Positions 54,471-61,944 of a stretch of 61,944 nucleotides of DNA are shown one piece after another; position 1 is the first letter of the stretch, and the number at the start of each line of letters is the position of its first letter. The stretch comes from Planctomycetota bacterium. Its GTDB lineage: Bacteria; Planctomycetota; UBA11346. Both the position numbers and the translations under genes were made by a program. The notes beneath the pieces were generated by a model that was not told where the DNA came from, searched no databases, and saw only the letters and a program-made list of their open reading frames with translations. The DNA is taken from contig JACDEI010000029.1 of NCBI GenBank assembly GCA_013816485.1, forward strand, positions 1-61,944. Reading direction: 5' to 3'.

Positions 54471-55484
54471 TCAGATTGGTGGCGGGCCGATGGTGCTCCC
54501 TGCGCAATAGGTCATGGGCAGCAAGCGTGTTGGCTGCGGGCTACCCGCGGCGATTTTTGCATCAAGCAAGTTAATCACCTTTTCGCCCACGGCCCGACTG
54601 GGAGTGATCATCAAATCGACCCGCTGTCGCCCCATCCAGTTGGTGGTGCCAAAGCTGATGAACGACAGTTCGCGGCCAAGGTTGTGACCGGAGAAGGCGA
54701 GCGACTGAGCGAGCGGATGCACCAACTCGGCGGAATAGGAGACCACTGCGGTCGGGCGATCATCTTTGCTCAACCACGCGCGCGTGAAGGCGATGACCTC
54801 GCTTTGGATGTCGCCGCCGATCCAGCGTGCGGGCAGGCCGGCAGCCGTCATCGCCTCTTGGTAGCCCTGCAGGCGCATCTGATTGCTGAAATGCCACGAG
54901 CCGGTCTGGGGATCACGGCTGTAGTCAAGGAAGGCGATGCGACGATGGCCGCGCGCCAGCAGAATGTCGGTGGCTTGGCGACTCGCGGCGATCTCGTCGC
55001 AGCGCACCACGTCAGTGGGTCGGTCGATGTTAAGCCACGCGCAGGGCACCGGGCTGCGCTCCATCATTTCGATGATGCTGGGTGGCGTGATGTAGGAATG
55101 ATCGATGACGAAGGCGTCGACCATCCATTGGCGCAGCATCTTCGGTACATCGCCCGAGCTTGAGCGCTGTTCATCCGGCAAGTGGGCGACCACCAAGTGC
55201 CGATTGTCGGCGGCGAGCGCGGCCTCCATGCCGATGAGTAATTGTTCCTGAAGCCATCCCGCCTGATCCGCGCTGACCGGTGGCAACAGATAGGCAACCG
55301 CGCCGAAGCGTCCGGAGCGTAGCGTGCGCGCGTGGGTGTTGGGTTTGTAGCCCAGGCGTTCGGCCGCGGCAAAGACCTTGGCGATGCTCGTCGCCTTGTA
55401 GCGCGTGCTACCGTTGAGGATCTGGCTCACTGCCGGCTGGGACATGCCGGCGGCCTTGGCGACATCGGTGACGGTGACGGGCAT
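54471..55484 (-). CDS. LacI-family transcriptional regulator (copy D)
   Basis: A 337-residue regulator. Helix-turn-helix TVTDVAKAAGMSQPAVSQIL, hinge YKPNTHARTLRSGRFGAVAYL, and a sugar-type sensor domain with VDAFVIDHSY, CDEIAASRQATDILLARGHRRIAF and TAVVSYSAELVHPLAQSL. The start at MPVTVTDV is clear; the upstream in-frame extension is inside a MITE-like element. It converges on the G8-like gene at 53090 and is divergent from the pair at 55925, either of which it may regulate. It is distinct from copies A-C. Confidence 0.88.
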   Translation of the reverse strand: MPVTVTDVAKAAGMSQPAVSQILNGSTRYKATSIAKVFAAAERLGYKPNTHARTLRSGRFGAVAYLLPPVSADQAGWLQEQLLIGMEAALAADNRHLVVAHLPDEQRSSSGDVPKMLRQWMVDAFVIDHSYITPPSIIEMMERSPVPCAWLNIDRPTDVVRCDEIAASRQATDILLARGHRRIAFLDYSRDPQTGSWHFSNQMRLQGYQEAMTAAGLPARWIGGDIQSEVIAFTRAWLSKDDRPTAVVSYSAELVHPLAQSLAFSGHNLGRELSFISFGTTNWMGRQRVDLMITPSRAVGEKVINLLDAKIAAGSPQPTRLLPMTYCAGSTIGPPPI

Positions 55485-55528
55485 GGGTGGGCGATCGGGC
55501 TTGGGACACAACGGGCGGAGGTGTTCTC

Positions 55529-55712
55529 GGAAGCTGTATGGAAATGCCCTGACGACACCGGCAGAAGAAGGACTGAACAGGAGGCGCGGAGACGCAGAGA
55601 TCGGATGAGGGGATGACTCCGCCCATTTTCTCCATTTCTTTCCTTCGCCTCCTCCGATCTCTGCGTCTCCGCGACTCCTGTTGATGTCTGCTGGGGTTTC
55701 CAGGCAGCTTCC
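55529..55712. mobile_element. MITE-like element, GGAAGCTG-type TIRs, octamer-armed hairpin
   Basis: The outer inverted repeat is GGAAGCTGTATGGAAA against the complement of TTTCCAGGCAGCTTCC. The nested arms begin ACAGGAGGCGCGGAGACGC with octamers CGCGGAGA and CGCAGAGA, then ATCGGA, and pair with the sequence at about 55645-55681. It is homologous over its length to the element at 61595 and shares outer repeats with the one at 23664. It sits between the LacI copy D start and the 55925 promoter region. Confidence 0.78.
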
Positions 55713-55734
55713 TAGGGTCTGGCGACGCTTCGTC

Positions 55735-55865
55735 AAAACGTATTGATGGATACGCAGTTATGGACGGACTTGGGTGTGGGTGATGGCGTACATCGCGGAC
55801 TATCGCGGGACATTGTCTCGCCCATTCGCTGTCACAGCCACGGAAGGCACTCATTTATACGTATT
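55735..55865. promoter_or_regulatory. Two weak LacI-like operator candidates
   Basis: AAAACGTATT (55735-55744) and ATACGTATT (55857-55865, containing the palindrome ATACGTAT) lie between the divergent LacI copy D and the G8-like gene at 55925. A similar AATACGTT is at 53036, upstream of the other G8-like gene beside this regulator. Short and AT-rich, so chance is possible. Confidence 0.3.
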
Positions 55866-55924
55866 GACTGAAAGCGGCACTCCTAGGCCGTGCATCGTCA
55901 TCCAATCAACGGAGTCACCCCGCC

Positions 55925-57208
55925 ATGCGCCGCCTTATCCTCTCTGCCTGCGTCTTGATCGGTTTCGGGCTGGCGGCAGCACACGCCGTTGAGCCGTCCG
56001 CTCATGAACCGCAATTCGCACAAGCAGAGCTGTGGCCAGCGGAGGTCCAACAGACGGCCTATTACAAAGAGACCTGGCCCGCAGCGCCGCTCTTCGTCTG
56101 GACGGCCACCGGCAAGGCGGGCAAAGAGACCGATCCGAAAAATCCCGCCAACTGGGCGGTGGACGGCAAGCCGGCCAGCACGGTGCCGGGCGAAGCTGAC
56201 GACGTGCTCTTCCCCACCGGCACAGTCATCCGCCTGAAGGAGTTCGCGAGTCTCACCATCCGTCACGTCACCGTCGGCAAGTCGGTGGAGGTGGCCAAGC
56301 TGCTGCAGCTCAGGCCCAAGGGCAACATCTGGATCAAGGAAAGTGGAAGCGTGGCCGAGATGGGCAACTTCACCGGACCCAAGCACGTTTTTCTACGCAA
56401 TGACAACCGGGACTTCCGCCGCATCCAGGCTTACATCGCCAACAAGGTGTCGTTCAACAAACCGCTCGGCAGTTCGCTTGAAATCGTCGGCACGATCGTG
56501 GCTCACGACGAGATGGGTTTCTTTTGCGGCACGGTGATCGTTGGCCCAGGTGCCCGTCTGGTGCCGGGCAACCGCTCCAGTCAGCCTGTCTATCCCGATG
56601 CCAAGCTAGTGCTGATGTCCGGCTCGTCGTTCCATAAACGCGGCAACCAACCGTACGAAACTGATCTGATCGTGTCGGGGCAATTATTGGCGGGCACCGC
56701 CGAACGGCCGTTGACCAAGGACTGCACGCTGGGTCTGAGCTTCAAGACCAAGGGTGAGAAAGGCATCCTCACGCCTGAGCCGAACGGCGCCAATGCGAAC
56801 GATTTCGGCTTAGTAGTGAATCCCAGTGGAACGCTGTCCGTGCAGAGCGCAGACCCGGCGAAAGCGCGATTGGTCATCACCTGGAACGGACTCAGCAGCA
56901 GCCAGCACCACAAGTCGGATGAGGTGGATCCGATCGATCGCTGGGTGGATGTGGTGCTGCAGGGAAAAGTCTCACTGACGGGTGTCCACTTCGATCGCAT
57001 CCGCACGGGTGGCATTCACCTCGCTGATCCGGCCATGCGGACGACCGGCACGCTGACCTTTGGGGAACATAATCACGGCAAGCCCGTTGACCTGTTCATG
57101 GTGCTCGCCAAGCCCATCGAAGCAAAACTGGTCTACAGCGCGGCGTCGCTGCCCAAGCCCGCCTCCCAAGGAGGAGGAAAGGTTGATAATCCGGACGAAA
57201 ATCGCTGA
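55925..57208 (+). CDS. Secreted beta-helix protein, G8-like family (paralogue 5)
   Basis: A 427-residue protein, the shortest of the family, with a signal peptide (RRLILSACVLIGFGLAAAHA). Core motifs: AELWPAEVQQTAYYKETWPA, PLFVWTATGKA, NWAVDGKPASTVPGEADDVLFP, LTIRHVTVGKSVE, GNIWIKESGS, HVFLRNDN, GFFCGTVIVGPGARLVPGNR, LIVSGQLLAGTAERPLTKD, SADPAKARLVI, VSLTGVHFDRIRTGGIHLADPA. It starts like paralogue 1 (SLWPADVGKRPHMRQVWPA). The VCBS partner follows after 51 bases. Function as for the other paralogues; G8 assignment by eye. Confidence 0.62.
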   Translation: MRRLILSACVLIGFGLAAAHAVEPSAHEPQFAQAELWPAEVQQTAYYKETWPAAPLFVWTATGKAGKETDPKNPANWAVDGKPASTVPGEADDVLFPTGTVIRLKEFASLTIRHVTVGKSVEVAKLLQLRPKGNIWIKESGSVAEMGNFTGPKHVFLRNDNRDFRRIQAYIANKVSFNKPLGSSLEIVGTIVAHDEMGFFCGTVIVGPGARLVPGNRSSQPVYPDAKLVLMSGSSFHKRGNQPYETDLIVSGQLLAGTAERPLTKDCTLGLSFKTKGEKGILTPEPNGANANDFGLVVNPSGTLSVQSADPAKARLVITWNGLSSSQHHKSDEVDPIDRWVDVVLQGKVSLTGVHFDRIRTGGIHLADPAMRTTGTLTFGEHNHGKPVDLFMVLAKPIEAKLVYSAASLPKPASQGGGKVDNPDENR

Positions 57209-57259
57209 GCAGAATCCCCCATCCCCTCCATTCCTCACCCCTCATCAGCAGGAGCCCGC

Positions 57260-59188
57260 ATGCGTCATCTGCGATTCCTCATCGGTGCGGTCGTCACCAT
57301 GCTGGTGGCCATGGGGCTGGTGAATCCGGCGCTCCAGCCGAGCGCGCTCTATGAGCGGTATCGGCTGGTGGTCAGCATGCGGGTCGTCGCCGTCGACATC
57401 GACACGAAGCTGGTGACGTTCGCGGTGGTGGACGTCTGCAAAGGCACGCTGGCAGCAACCGACGTTCGCGTCGCGCTCTCTGGCCCCGTCGCCGTCAAGG
57501 CGGCCAATGACTTGTTGGTGGAAGGGAATGCGGTGGTCGCCTTCGTCGGCAATCAGCGGCCCGGTCGTGAAGGCGATGTGCTGTTCTATCTCGGCAGTGG
57601 TCGCTGGATGGCCGGTCGTCTGGAAAACGCAGACGATCCAGCGCGTTGGATTTGGGATCAGGACCTTGGGCTTGGAATGTTCGGTACCTTCAATGGCGCG
57701 CCGGATCGCCTGGCAGAGATGATGGCCGACGCGCGTGATGGCCGATACTTCTTTCCGGCCACGCCCTATGCCGGGTTCAAGCAGGTCGTGACGATCGGGA
57801 CGGTGGCTGGACCAGCGCGCGGGGTTGCGCTGTATGATCTCGATGGCGACGGACGCTTGGATGTGGTGGCTTGCAGCGAGCAAGGGGATCGGGTCTGGAT
57901 GCAGACCGCACCGCTGGTGTTCAGTGAACGCACCAAGGCCCTGGGGCTGGACGGAAGCGCCAGCCCCAGCGTTGCCATCGGCGATCTGAATGGCGATGGC
58001 ATTCCGGATCTGCTGTTGGGCTCGCGGATCTACCTGGGCTCTGGCGTTGGCCCTCTGCGCACGTTCGTGCGCGCGGATCTGCTGCCTGCTGGTGCCAGCG
58101 ATCACTTCAAATGCGCTACGCTGGTGGAGATCGATGGCGACGGATGGCCTGATGTGGTGGTATCACTCCGCGGAAAAGGACTGGCGGTCTATCTCAATTC
58201 CGGTGCAAAAGGCGGCAAGTTTGCGGATGCTACCACTGCGCTGGGGCTTGCTGCGCCCGAATGCGGAAGCGACGGCGACGGATTTTTCGCTGCCGGAGAT
58301 TGGGATGGCGATGGCCGAAGCGATATTTTCTACGTCATACGCAGTGGCTTGCTGCTGGTCCGGGGCGGTGACGGGCGCTTCGCGCCGGTGGACCACGGTC
58401 TGGATCCAGGACTGGATGATGGGGAAGGACTGGGAGGAACCGCGGCATTCGCGCCGTTGTGGCGTCGTGATGGCCGCGACCTGATTTTTTCCACCGGCAC
58501 CGATGTGCACCTGCTGGTCAATGTGGCTGGACGGACGCGAGAACGCACGGCCGCAGCCAACGAGCTCACAGAAACCAGCCTCAAGCAGCTAGCGATGATT
58601 GCTGAAGACCTGGATGCCGACGGCAGCGTCGACGTCTTCGTCGCCAGTCGCGAGCAGTTGCCGTGCAAACTGTTCACCAATCGCGGATACGGTTCCTTCA
58701 CCGTTCCGCTCAAATACAAGGCCGCCGTCATGCCGGAGTCGGTCCAGCAATTCGGAACCTGGGGTTTGGCGGCGGGCGATGCGACCGGCGACGGAGCCAA
58801 CGACCTGCTGATGGGTGGCGTCGACGGCCGCATCCTGCTGCTGGTTAATGGCACGTTGGATGATCGTCCGTTGGTGGCCAGTGACGAGGCCACGGCCATG
58901 AACCAGGTCCTTGCCCGCACCCGCATTGTGAGTGTGACGGTGAGCGGCCGCGGAACGGTGGGGGCAGAGGTGGTGCTGTCCGACGCCGCGGGCCGCGTGG
59001 TCTGCCGCCGGCAGGTCGGCGGTAACACCGCCACCGGTTGTCGCGGACCTGACACGCTCAATATGGCCGTGCGTGAACCGGGGCCGATGACGCTCACGGT
59101 GCGCTATGGCGATGGCGTGAAGAAATCCTGGCCGGTGTCGCTGATGATACCTGAACGTCGCACCGTCATGCGCGCACACCGGGATTGA
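57260..59188 (+). CDS. Secreted VCBS/FG-GAP repeat protein with UnbV-like C-terminus (paralogue 4)
   Basis: A 642-residue protein with an export helix (RFLIGAVVTMLVAMGLV). N-terminal domain: NPALQPSALYERYRLVVSMR, DVCKGTLAATDVRVAL, VVAFVGNQRPG. Repeats: DLDGDGRLDVVACS, DLNGDGIPDLLLGS, EIDGDGWPDVVVSL, DWDGDGRSDIFYVI, DLDADGSVDVFVAS, DATGDGANDLLMGG. The C-terminus GTVGAEVVLSDAAGRVVCRR, then MTLTVRYGDGVKKSWPV, is the UnbV/ASPIC-like domain. Closest in style to paralogue 1. The site CAGCAGGAGCC precedes the ATG. Confidence 0.78.
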   Translation: MRHLRFLIGAVVTMLVAMGLVNPALQPSALYERYRLVVSMRVVAVDIDTKLVTFAVVDVCKGTLAATDVRVALSGPVAVKAANDLLVEGNAVVAFVGNQRPGREGDVLFYLGSGRWMAGRLENADDPARWIWDQDLGLGMFGTFNGAPDRLAEMMADARDGRYFFPATPYAGFKQVVTIGTVAGPARGVALYDLDGDGRLDVVACSEQGDRVWMQTAPLVFSERTKALGLDGSASPSVAIGDLNGDGIPDLLLGSRIYLGSGVGPLRTFVRADLLPAGASDHFKCATLVEIDGDGWPDVVVSLRGKGLAVYLNSGAKGGKFADATTALGLAAPECGSDGDGFFAAGDWDGDGRSDIFYVIRSGLLLVRGGDGRFAPVDHGLDPGLDDGEGLGGTAAFAPLWRRDGRDLIFSTGTDVHLLVNVAGRTRERTAAANELTETSLKQLAMIAEDLDADGSVDVFVASREQLPCKLFTNRGYGSFTVPLKYKAAVMPESVQQFGTWGLAAGDATGDGANDLLMGGVDGRILLLVNGTLDDRPLVASDEATAMNQVLARTRIVSVTVSGRGTVGAEVVLSDAAGRVVCRRQVGGNTATGCRGPDTLNMAVREPGPMTLTVRYGDGVKKSWPVSLMIPERRTVMRAHRD

Positions 59189-59273
59189 ACATGACGCATC
59201 CGCCGTCAGCAATCGACGTCCTGGCCGACAGCACGAATCAACTCGCCATCGTATCCTTTTTTTGAGAGGTCCT

Positions 59274-59435
59274 ATGAAGCTCATCGCCCTCTGTGCTGCC
59301 GCCCTGCTGGTCACCGGTATCGTCGTTGCACCCGCGGTCGAATACGTCTTCCCGACCGACGCCGCCATCATTGATGTAAAACGCGACTTCGGCGCCAAGG
59401 GCGCAACAACGCCTTCGTCAGCGTGGAGCTGCTGA
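59274..59435 (+). pseudogene. Truncated tandem-beta-helix gene (5' fragment)
   Basis: The first 53 codons of a gene related to the one at 59672: a signal peptide (KLIALCAAALLVTGIVVAPA) then YVFPTDAAIIDVKRDFGAKG, matching the start of a pectate-lyase-3 domain. Similarity stops at the glycine where DGVTDDTAA should follow. The frame enters a small octamer repeat and stops. A good ribosome site (GAGAGGTCCT) remains. Confidence 0.75.
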
Positions 59436-59457
59436 GCTGCTGAGCTGCTGGCGTTGC
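59401..59457. repeat. Small octamer-repeat hairpin at a gene breakpoint
   Basis: CAACGCC (59407-59413) pairs with GGCGTTG (59450-59456), and the loop holds three perfect copies of GAGCTGCT (59426-59449). It lies exactly at the end of the beta-helix gene fragment, so it marks the break. Confidence 0.6.
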
Positions 59458-59527
59458 GGAACTTCCGTAGTGCGTGCCATACAGAGCCCACCTTCCCTGG
59501 TTTACAAGCATGGCGTCACGTATGTGG

Positions 59528-59563
59528 TTTAAGTACGTTAAATAAGGCCATGACTTCGAAGTC
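59528..59563. promoter_or_regulatory. LacI-type operator candidate with second inverted repeat
   Basis: GACTTCGAAGTC at 59552-59563 is identical to the palindrome at 53056. TTTAA-GTACG-TTAAA lies just upstream at 59528-59542. Both are in the leader region of the tandem beta-helix gene at 59672, about 110 bases before its ATG. Confidence 0.6.
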
Positions 59564-59671
59564 TCATGCTCCGACCGTCCGGCCGGCATTGGCCGGCCGG
59601 ACTCTTGTTGGTGTTGCTGTACACGCGGCCTGGTACCGATATCTCAGCGCACTCTCGTCCAAGGAACCACC

Positions 59672-61582
59672 ATGAAGCTGCTCCTGTTCGTGCTGCTGCT
59701 CACGTCGCCAACCGCAATCAACCTCGCTGCCGCAGAGAACATGGTCTTCCCCGCCGATGCGGGGATGGCGAACGTGAAGACTGACTTCGGCGCAAAAGGC
59801 GATGGCGTCACCGATGACACCGCCGCCATCCAGAAGGCCATCGATACGGTGAAGGGCATTCCCGACACGCTGTATTTTCCCAACGGCACCTACTTGGTCA
59901 GCGACAGCGTCGGCATCTTCAACGGCAAGGCCCACAGCCGTGATCGCTTCCTAACCTATCAGGGGCAGAGCGAAGCGGGCACCGTCATCAGGCTGAAGGA
60001 CGGCAGCGCCGGCTTCGGCGATCCCGCCAAACCCAAGACGGTGTTCTCGGTCTATCAGGGTCAGGGCACCGGCGACGTGATGCACAGCTATGTGCGCAAC
60101 CTGAGCGTCGATGTCGGCGCGGGAAACCCAGGCGCCATCGGCCTGCGCTTCATGACCAACAATAGCGGCGCGATGTACCACGTCACCATCCGCAGCAGCG
60201 ATCCGAAGAAGGCCGGCAAGATCGGCTTGGACATGTCGCAAGGCCAGAACGGTCCGTGCCTGATCAAATACGTGACGGTGGACGGCTTCGACACCGGCAT
60301 CGAGACCGGCAGCGCGTTCTCGTTAGTGTTCGAACATATCACGCTGAAAAACCAGAACGTCCTGGGGTTTCTCAATAAATCCGCCACCACCATCCGCCGA
60401 CTCACCAGTACCAACCGCGTACCAGCGCTTACCAACGATCACCCGCTCACGTTAATCGAAGCCAGTTTCACCGGCGGCGATGCCGCCAACACCGCCATCA
60501 GCAACAGCAGCAAGCGGTTCTTTGTCCGCGACCTGAAGCAGAGCGGCTACGGCCATCTGCTGAAGGATTCCTCTGAGCAGAACCATGACGGGGCGACGCT
60601 CGACGAATGGTATGAAGGCAAGGTGCAGTCGCTGTTCCCAGGTGCCCCAGATAGCGAGCCGAAATCCCTGCGCCTGCCGATCATGGAGACGCCCGAGGTG
60701 CCGTGGGAAACCGATCTGAGCAAATGGGTGAAGGCCGATTGGATGAAGAACGGCGACGACATGAGCGACATCCTGCAGGCCGCCATCGATCAGGCGGCGA
60801 AAACCGGCAAGACCACCATCTACATCCCGCGCCGCCGCGGCACCTATGAATATCCCAAGCTCGGCAAACCGATCCGCGTCCATGGCAGCGTCAACCGCAT
60901 CATCGGCATGTGCAACATCGTCGGCCTGGGCGAGGACACCACCGGTGAGCTGAAGGCCGGCAAGGCGCTGTTCACCATCGAGAACCTCACCAACGATGCG
61001 GTAGTGTTTGAGCGCTTCTTCTCGCTCGCCCAGCGCAAGAAGCTCGACGCGGTGTTCATGTTCGAAAACAAGTCCGGTAAGGCGGTCGTCATCCAGAACA
61101 TGAGCCTGGACGGCATGATGAAGAAACCCGGCACCAGCGGCGAATGGTTCATCGAGGACGTCGCCCCCGATCGCAACAACACGCTGTTCATCGGCAAAGG
61201 TGAAACGTGCTGGGCGCGACAGTTCAATCCGGAGTCGTATAAGGCCAACATCCTGGAGGTCGATGGCGGCCGGTTCTGGGTGCTGGGCCTGAAAACCGAA
61301 GGCCGCGCCACCCACATCATCGCCCGCAACAACGCGCAGGTGGAACTGCTGGGCGGCATCAGCTACCAGTCGTGGGGCAAACAGGAACTCGACCCGCCGA
61401 TGTTCACCGTGATCGACTCCGACGCATCCTTCACCTTCGGCTTCCACCACCACAAGGATCCGTTCACCACCATCGTGTCAGAAACGCGCGGAGCGGAGAC
61501 CAAGACCTTGCCGCGCGCGGATCTGCTGAACTACCACCTGCCATTGTTCCGGGCCTACAGCGGAAAACCGGCGGCGCGCTGA
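59672..61582 (+). CDS. Secreted tandem beta-helix protein (pectate-lyase-3 / GH55-like), second paralogue
   Basis: A 636-residue protein with a short signal peptide (KLLLFVLLLTSPTAINLAAA). The first helix domain opens with ANVKTDFGAKGDGVTDDTAA and TLYFPNGTYLVSDS; the second with MSDILQAAIDQAAKTGKTTIYIP and RGTYEYPKLG. Both halves continue as runs of short strands (for example VRNLSVDVGAGNPGAIGLRF, shared in spirit with TLDTGKGNPGAIGLHY in the 38782 protein). The end FWVLGLKTEGRATHI resembles LWVLGLKTEGDATNI of that protein. GH55-type glucanase or a lyase/hydrolase for another acidic polysaccharide are the main options. Probably controlled by the palindrome at 59552. Confidence 0.78.
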   Translation: MKLLLFVLLLTSPTAINLAAAENMVFPADAGMANVKTDFGAKGDGVTDDTAAIQKAIDTVKGIPDTLYFPNGTYLVSDSVGIFNGKAHSRDRFLTYQGQSEAGTVIRLKDGSAGFGDPAKPKTVFSVYQGQGTGDVMHSYVRNLSVDVGAGNPGAIGLRFMTNNSGAMYHVTIRSSDPKKAGKIGLDMSQGQNGPCLIKYVTVDGFDTGIETGSAFSLVFEHITLKNQNVLGFLNKSATTIRRLTSTNRVPALTNDHPLTLIEASFTGGDAANTAISNSSKRFFVRDLKQSGYGHLLKDSSEQNHDGATLDEWYEGKVQSLFPGAPDSEPKSLRLPIMETPEVPWETDLSKWVKADWMKNGDDMSDILQAAIDQAAKTGKTTIYIPRRRGTYEYPKLGKPIRVHGSVNRIIGMCNIVGLGEDTTGELKAGKALFTIENLTNDAVVFERFFSLAQRKKLDAVFMFENKSGKAVVIQNMSLDGMMKKPGTSGEWFIEDVAPDRNNTLFIGKGETCWARQFNPESYKANILEVDGGRFWVLGLKTEGRATHIIARNNAQVELLGGISYQSWGKQELDPPMFTVIDSDASFTFGFHHHKDPFTTIVSETRGAETKTLPRADLLNYHLPLFRAYSGKPAAR

Positions 61583-61594
61583 CGCACTAGCCCA

Positions 61595-61839
61595 ACAGAA
61601 AAAGGATTGGACAGGAGCCGCGGAGACGCGGAGATCAGATGAGGGAGAAATTCCACCTTTTCTGCTTCTTTCTCCTCCTTCTTTCTCCTCCTTCTTTCTC
61701 CTCCCTTTCTTTCTCCTCCCTTTCTTTCTCCTCCTTCTTTCTCCTCCTTCTTTCTCCTCCTCCGATCTCCGCGCCTCCGCGCCTCCTGTGGATGTCTGCC
61801 AGTGTGTGGATGTCTGCCTGGGATTTTCAGACCGCTTCC
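61595..61839. mobile_element. MITE-like element with octamer-armed hairpin and long pyrimidine tract
   Basis: The left arm ACAGGAGCCGCGGAGACGCG and the right arm near 61764-61795 pair. The right terminal repeat TTTTCAGACCGCTTCC matches the ends at 55712 and 23825; the left terminal repeat is missing. Homology to the element at 55529 is clear over the inner part. Its centre has expanded into 99 uninterrupted pyrimidines (61665-61763, units of about CTTTCTCCTC). Confidence 0.72.
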
Positions 61840-61889
61840 CAGCGCCGGACTGACGAGCCATTACTTCAAGGACCATCAAGGACCACTCC

Positions 61890-61944
61890 ATGCGAATCTC
61901 CCCGCTCATCCTGCTCAGCGCCTGCATCGGTCTGACGCCAGCCG
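61890..61944 (+). CDS. Start of an exported protein gene (cut by window end)
   Basis: ATG followed by RISPLILLSACIGLTPA, a typical signal peptide, read to the last base of the window. The position and style are those of the secreted-protein genes before it, so another member of a module is likely, but the family cannot be told from 18 codons. Confidence 0.45.
   Translation, partial: MRISPLILLSACIGLTPA

Overview
The window is GC-rich, gene-dense bacterial DNA, most likely from the PVC superphylum (Planctomycetota, Verrucomicrobiota, Lentisphaerota or relatives). The main clue is a cytochrome-c/DUF1549/DUF1553 protein paired with a DUF1501 protein at 18154-22004. Support comes from many secreted beta-helix and VCBS/FG-GAP proteins, Tat-type leaders and several LacI regulators. 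No rRNA or tRNA gene was seen, so genus-level placement is not possible.

Positions 1-26450 are mostly housekeeping and ordinary accessory genes: a KduD-type dehydrogenase, an ICMT-like membrane protein, arfB, mtnA, a large DUF2339 membrane protein, an MsbA-type ABC exporter, DUF6526 and DUF3754 proteins, carA, a CHASE/PAS hybrid histidine kinase, an SLC13 carrier, the DUF1501/PSD1 pair, a methyltransferase, a DMT permease and two small secreted proteins. A 5'-truncated DUF1501 gene ends this part at a TA-flanked MITE.

Positions 26700-61944 are a repetitive accessory island for extracellular carbohydrate use or surface function. Five secreted beta-rich proteins (G8-like by eye) occur at 28097, 40926, 45925, 53090 and 55925. 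Four of them are followed at once by a paralogous VCBS/FG-GAP plus UnbV-like protein (29581, 42685, 47469, 57260). Interspersed are two tandem beta-helix proteins (38782, 59672; pectate-lyase-3/GH55-like), four LacI regulators (two nearly identical), a membrane PQQ-propeller protein translationally coupled to a PEP-synthase-like phosphotransferase with a membrane C-terminus, a PhoX-type protein, and broken genes (an apiosidase-like DUF5060/DUF4038 gene, a PhoX fragment, a beta-helix fragment, an IS630 remnant). Palindromes with a central CG, typical of LacI operators, lie in front of four of these units (core GACTTCGAAGTC or GACTCCGAAGTC); a different one (ACTGTAACGTTACAGT) precedes the 38782 operon.

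The intergenic DNA is unusual. It holds many long imperfect hairpins whose arms are short tandem repeats. One group has heptanucleotide arms around a recognisable conserved core (16172, 22421, 44608, 49425). Another has purine-rich octamer/nonamer arms (1992, 9259, 23664, 26452, 55529, 61595), several of them inside transposon-like terminal inverted repeats. These elements and the repeated secreted-protein modules are the parts most worth follow-up. All functional calls come from reading the sequence; no database search was run.
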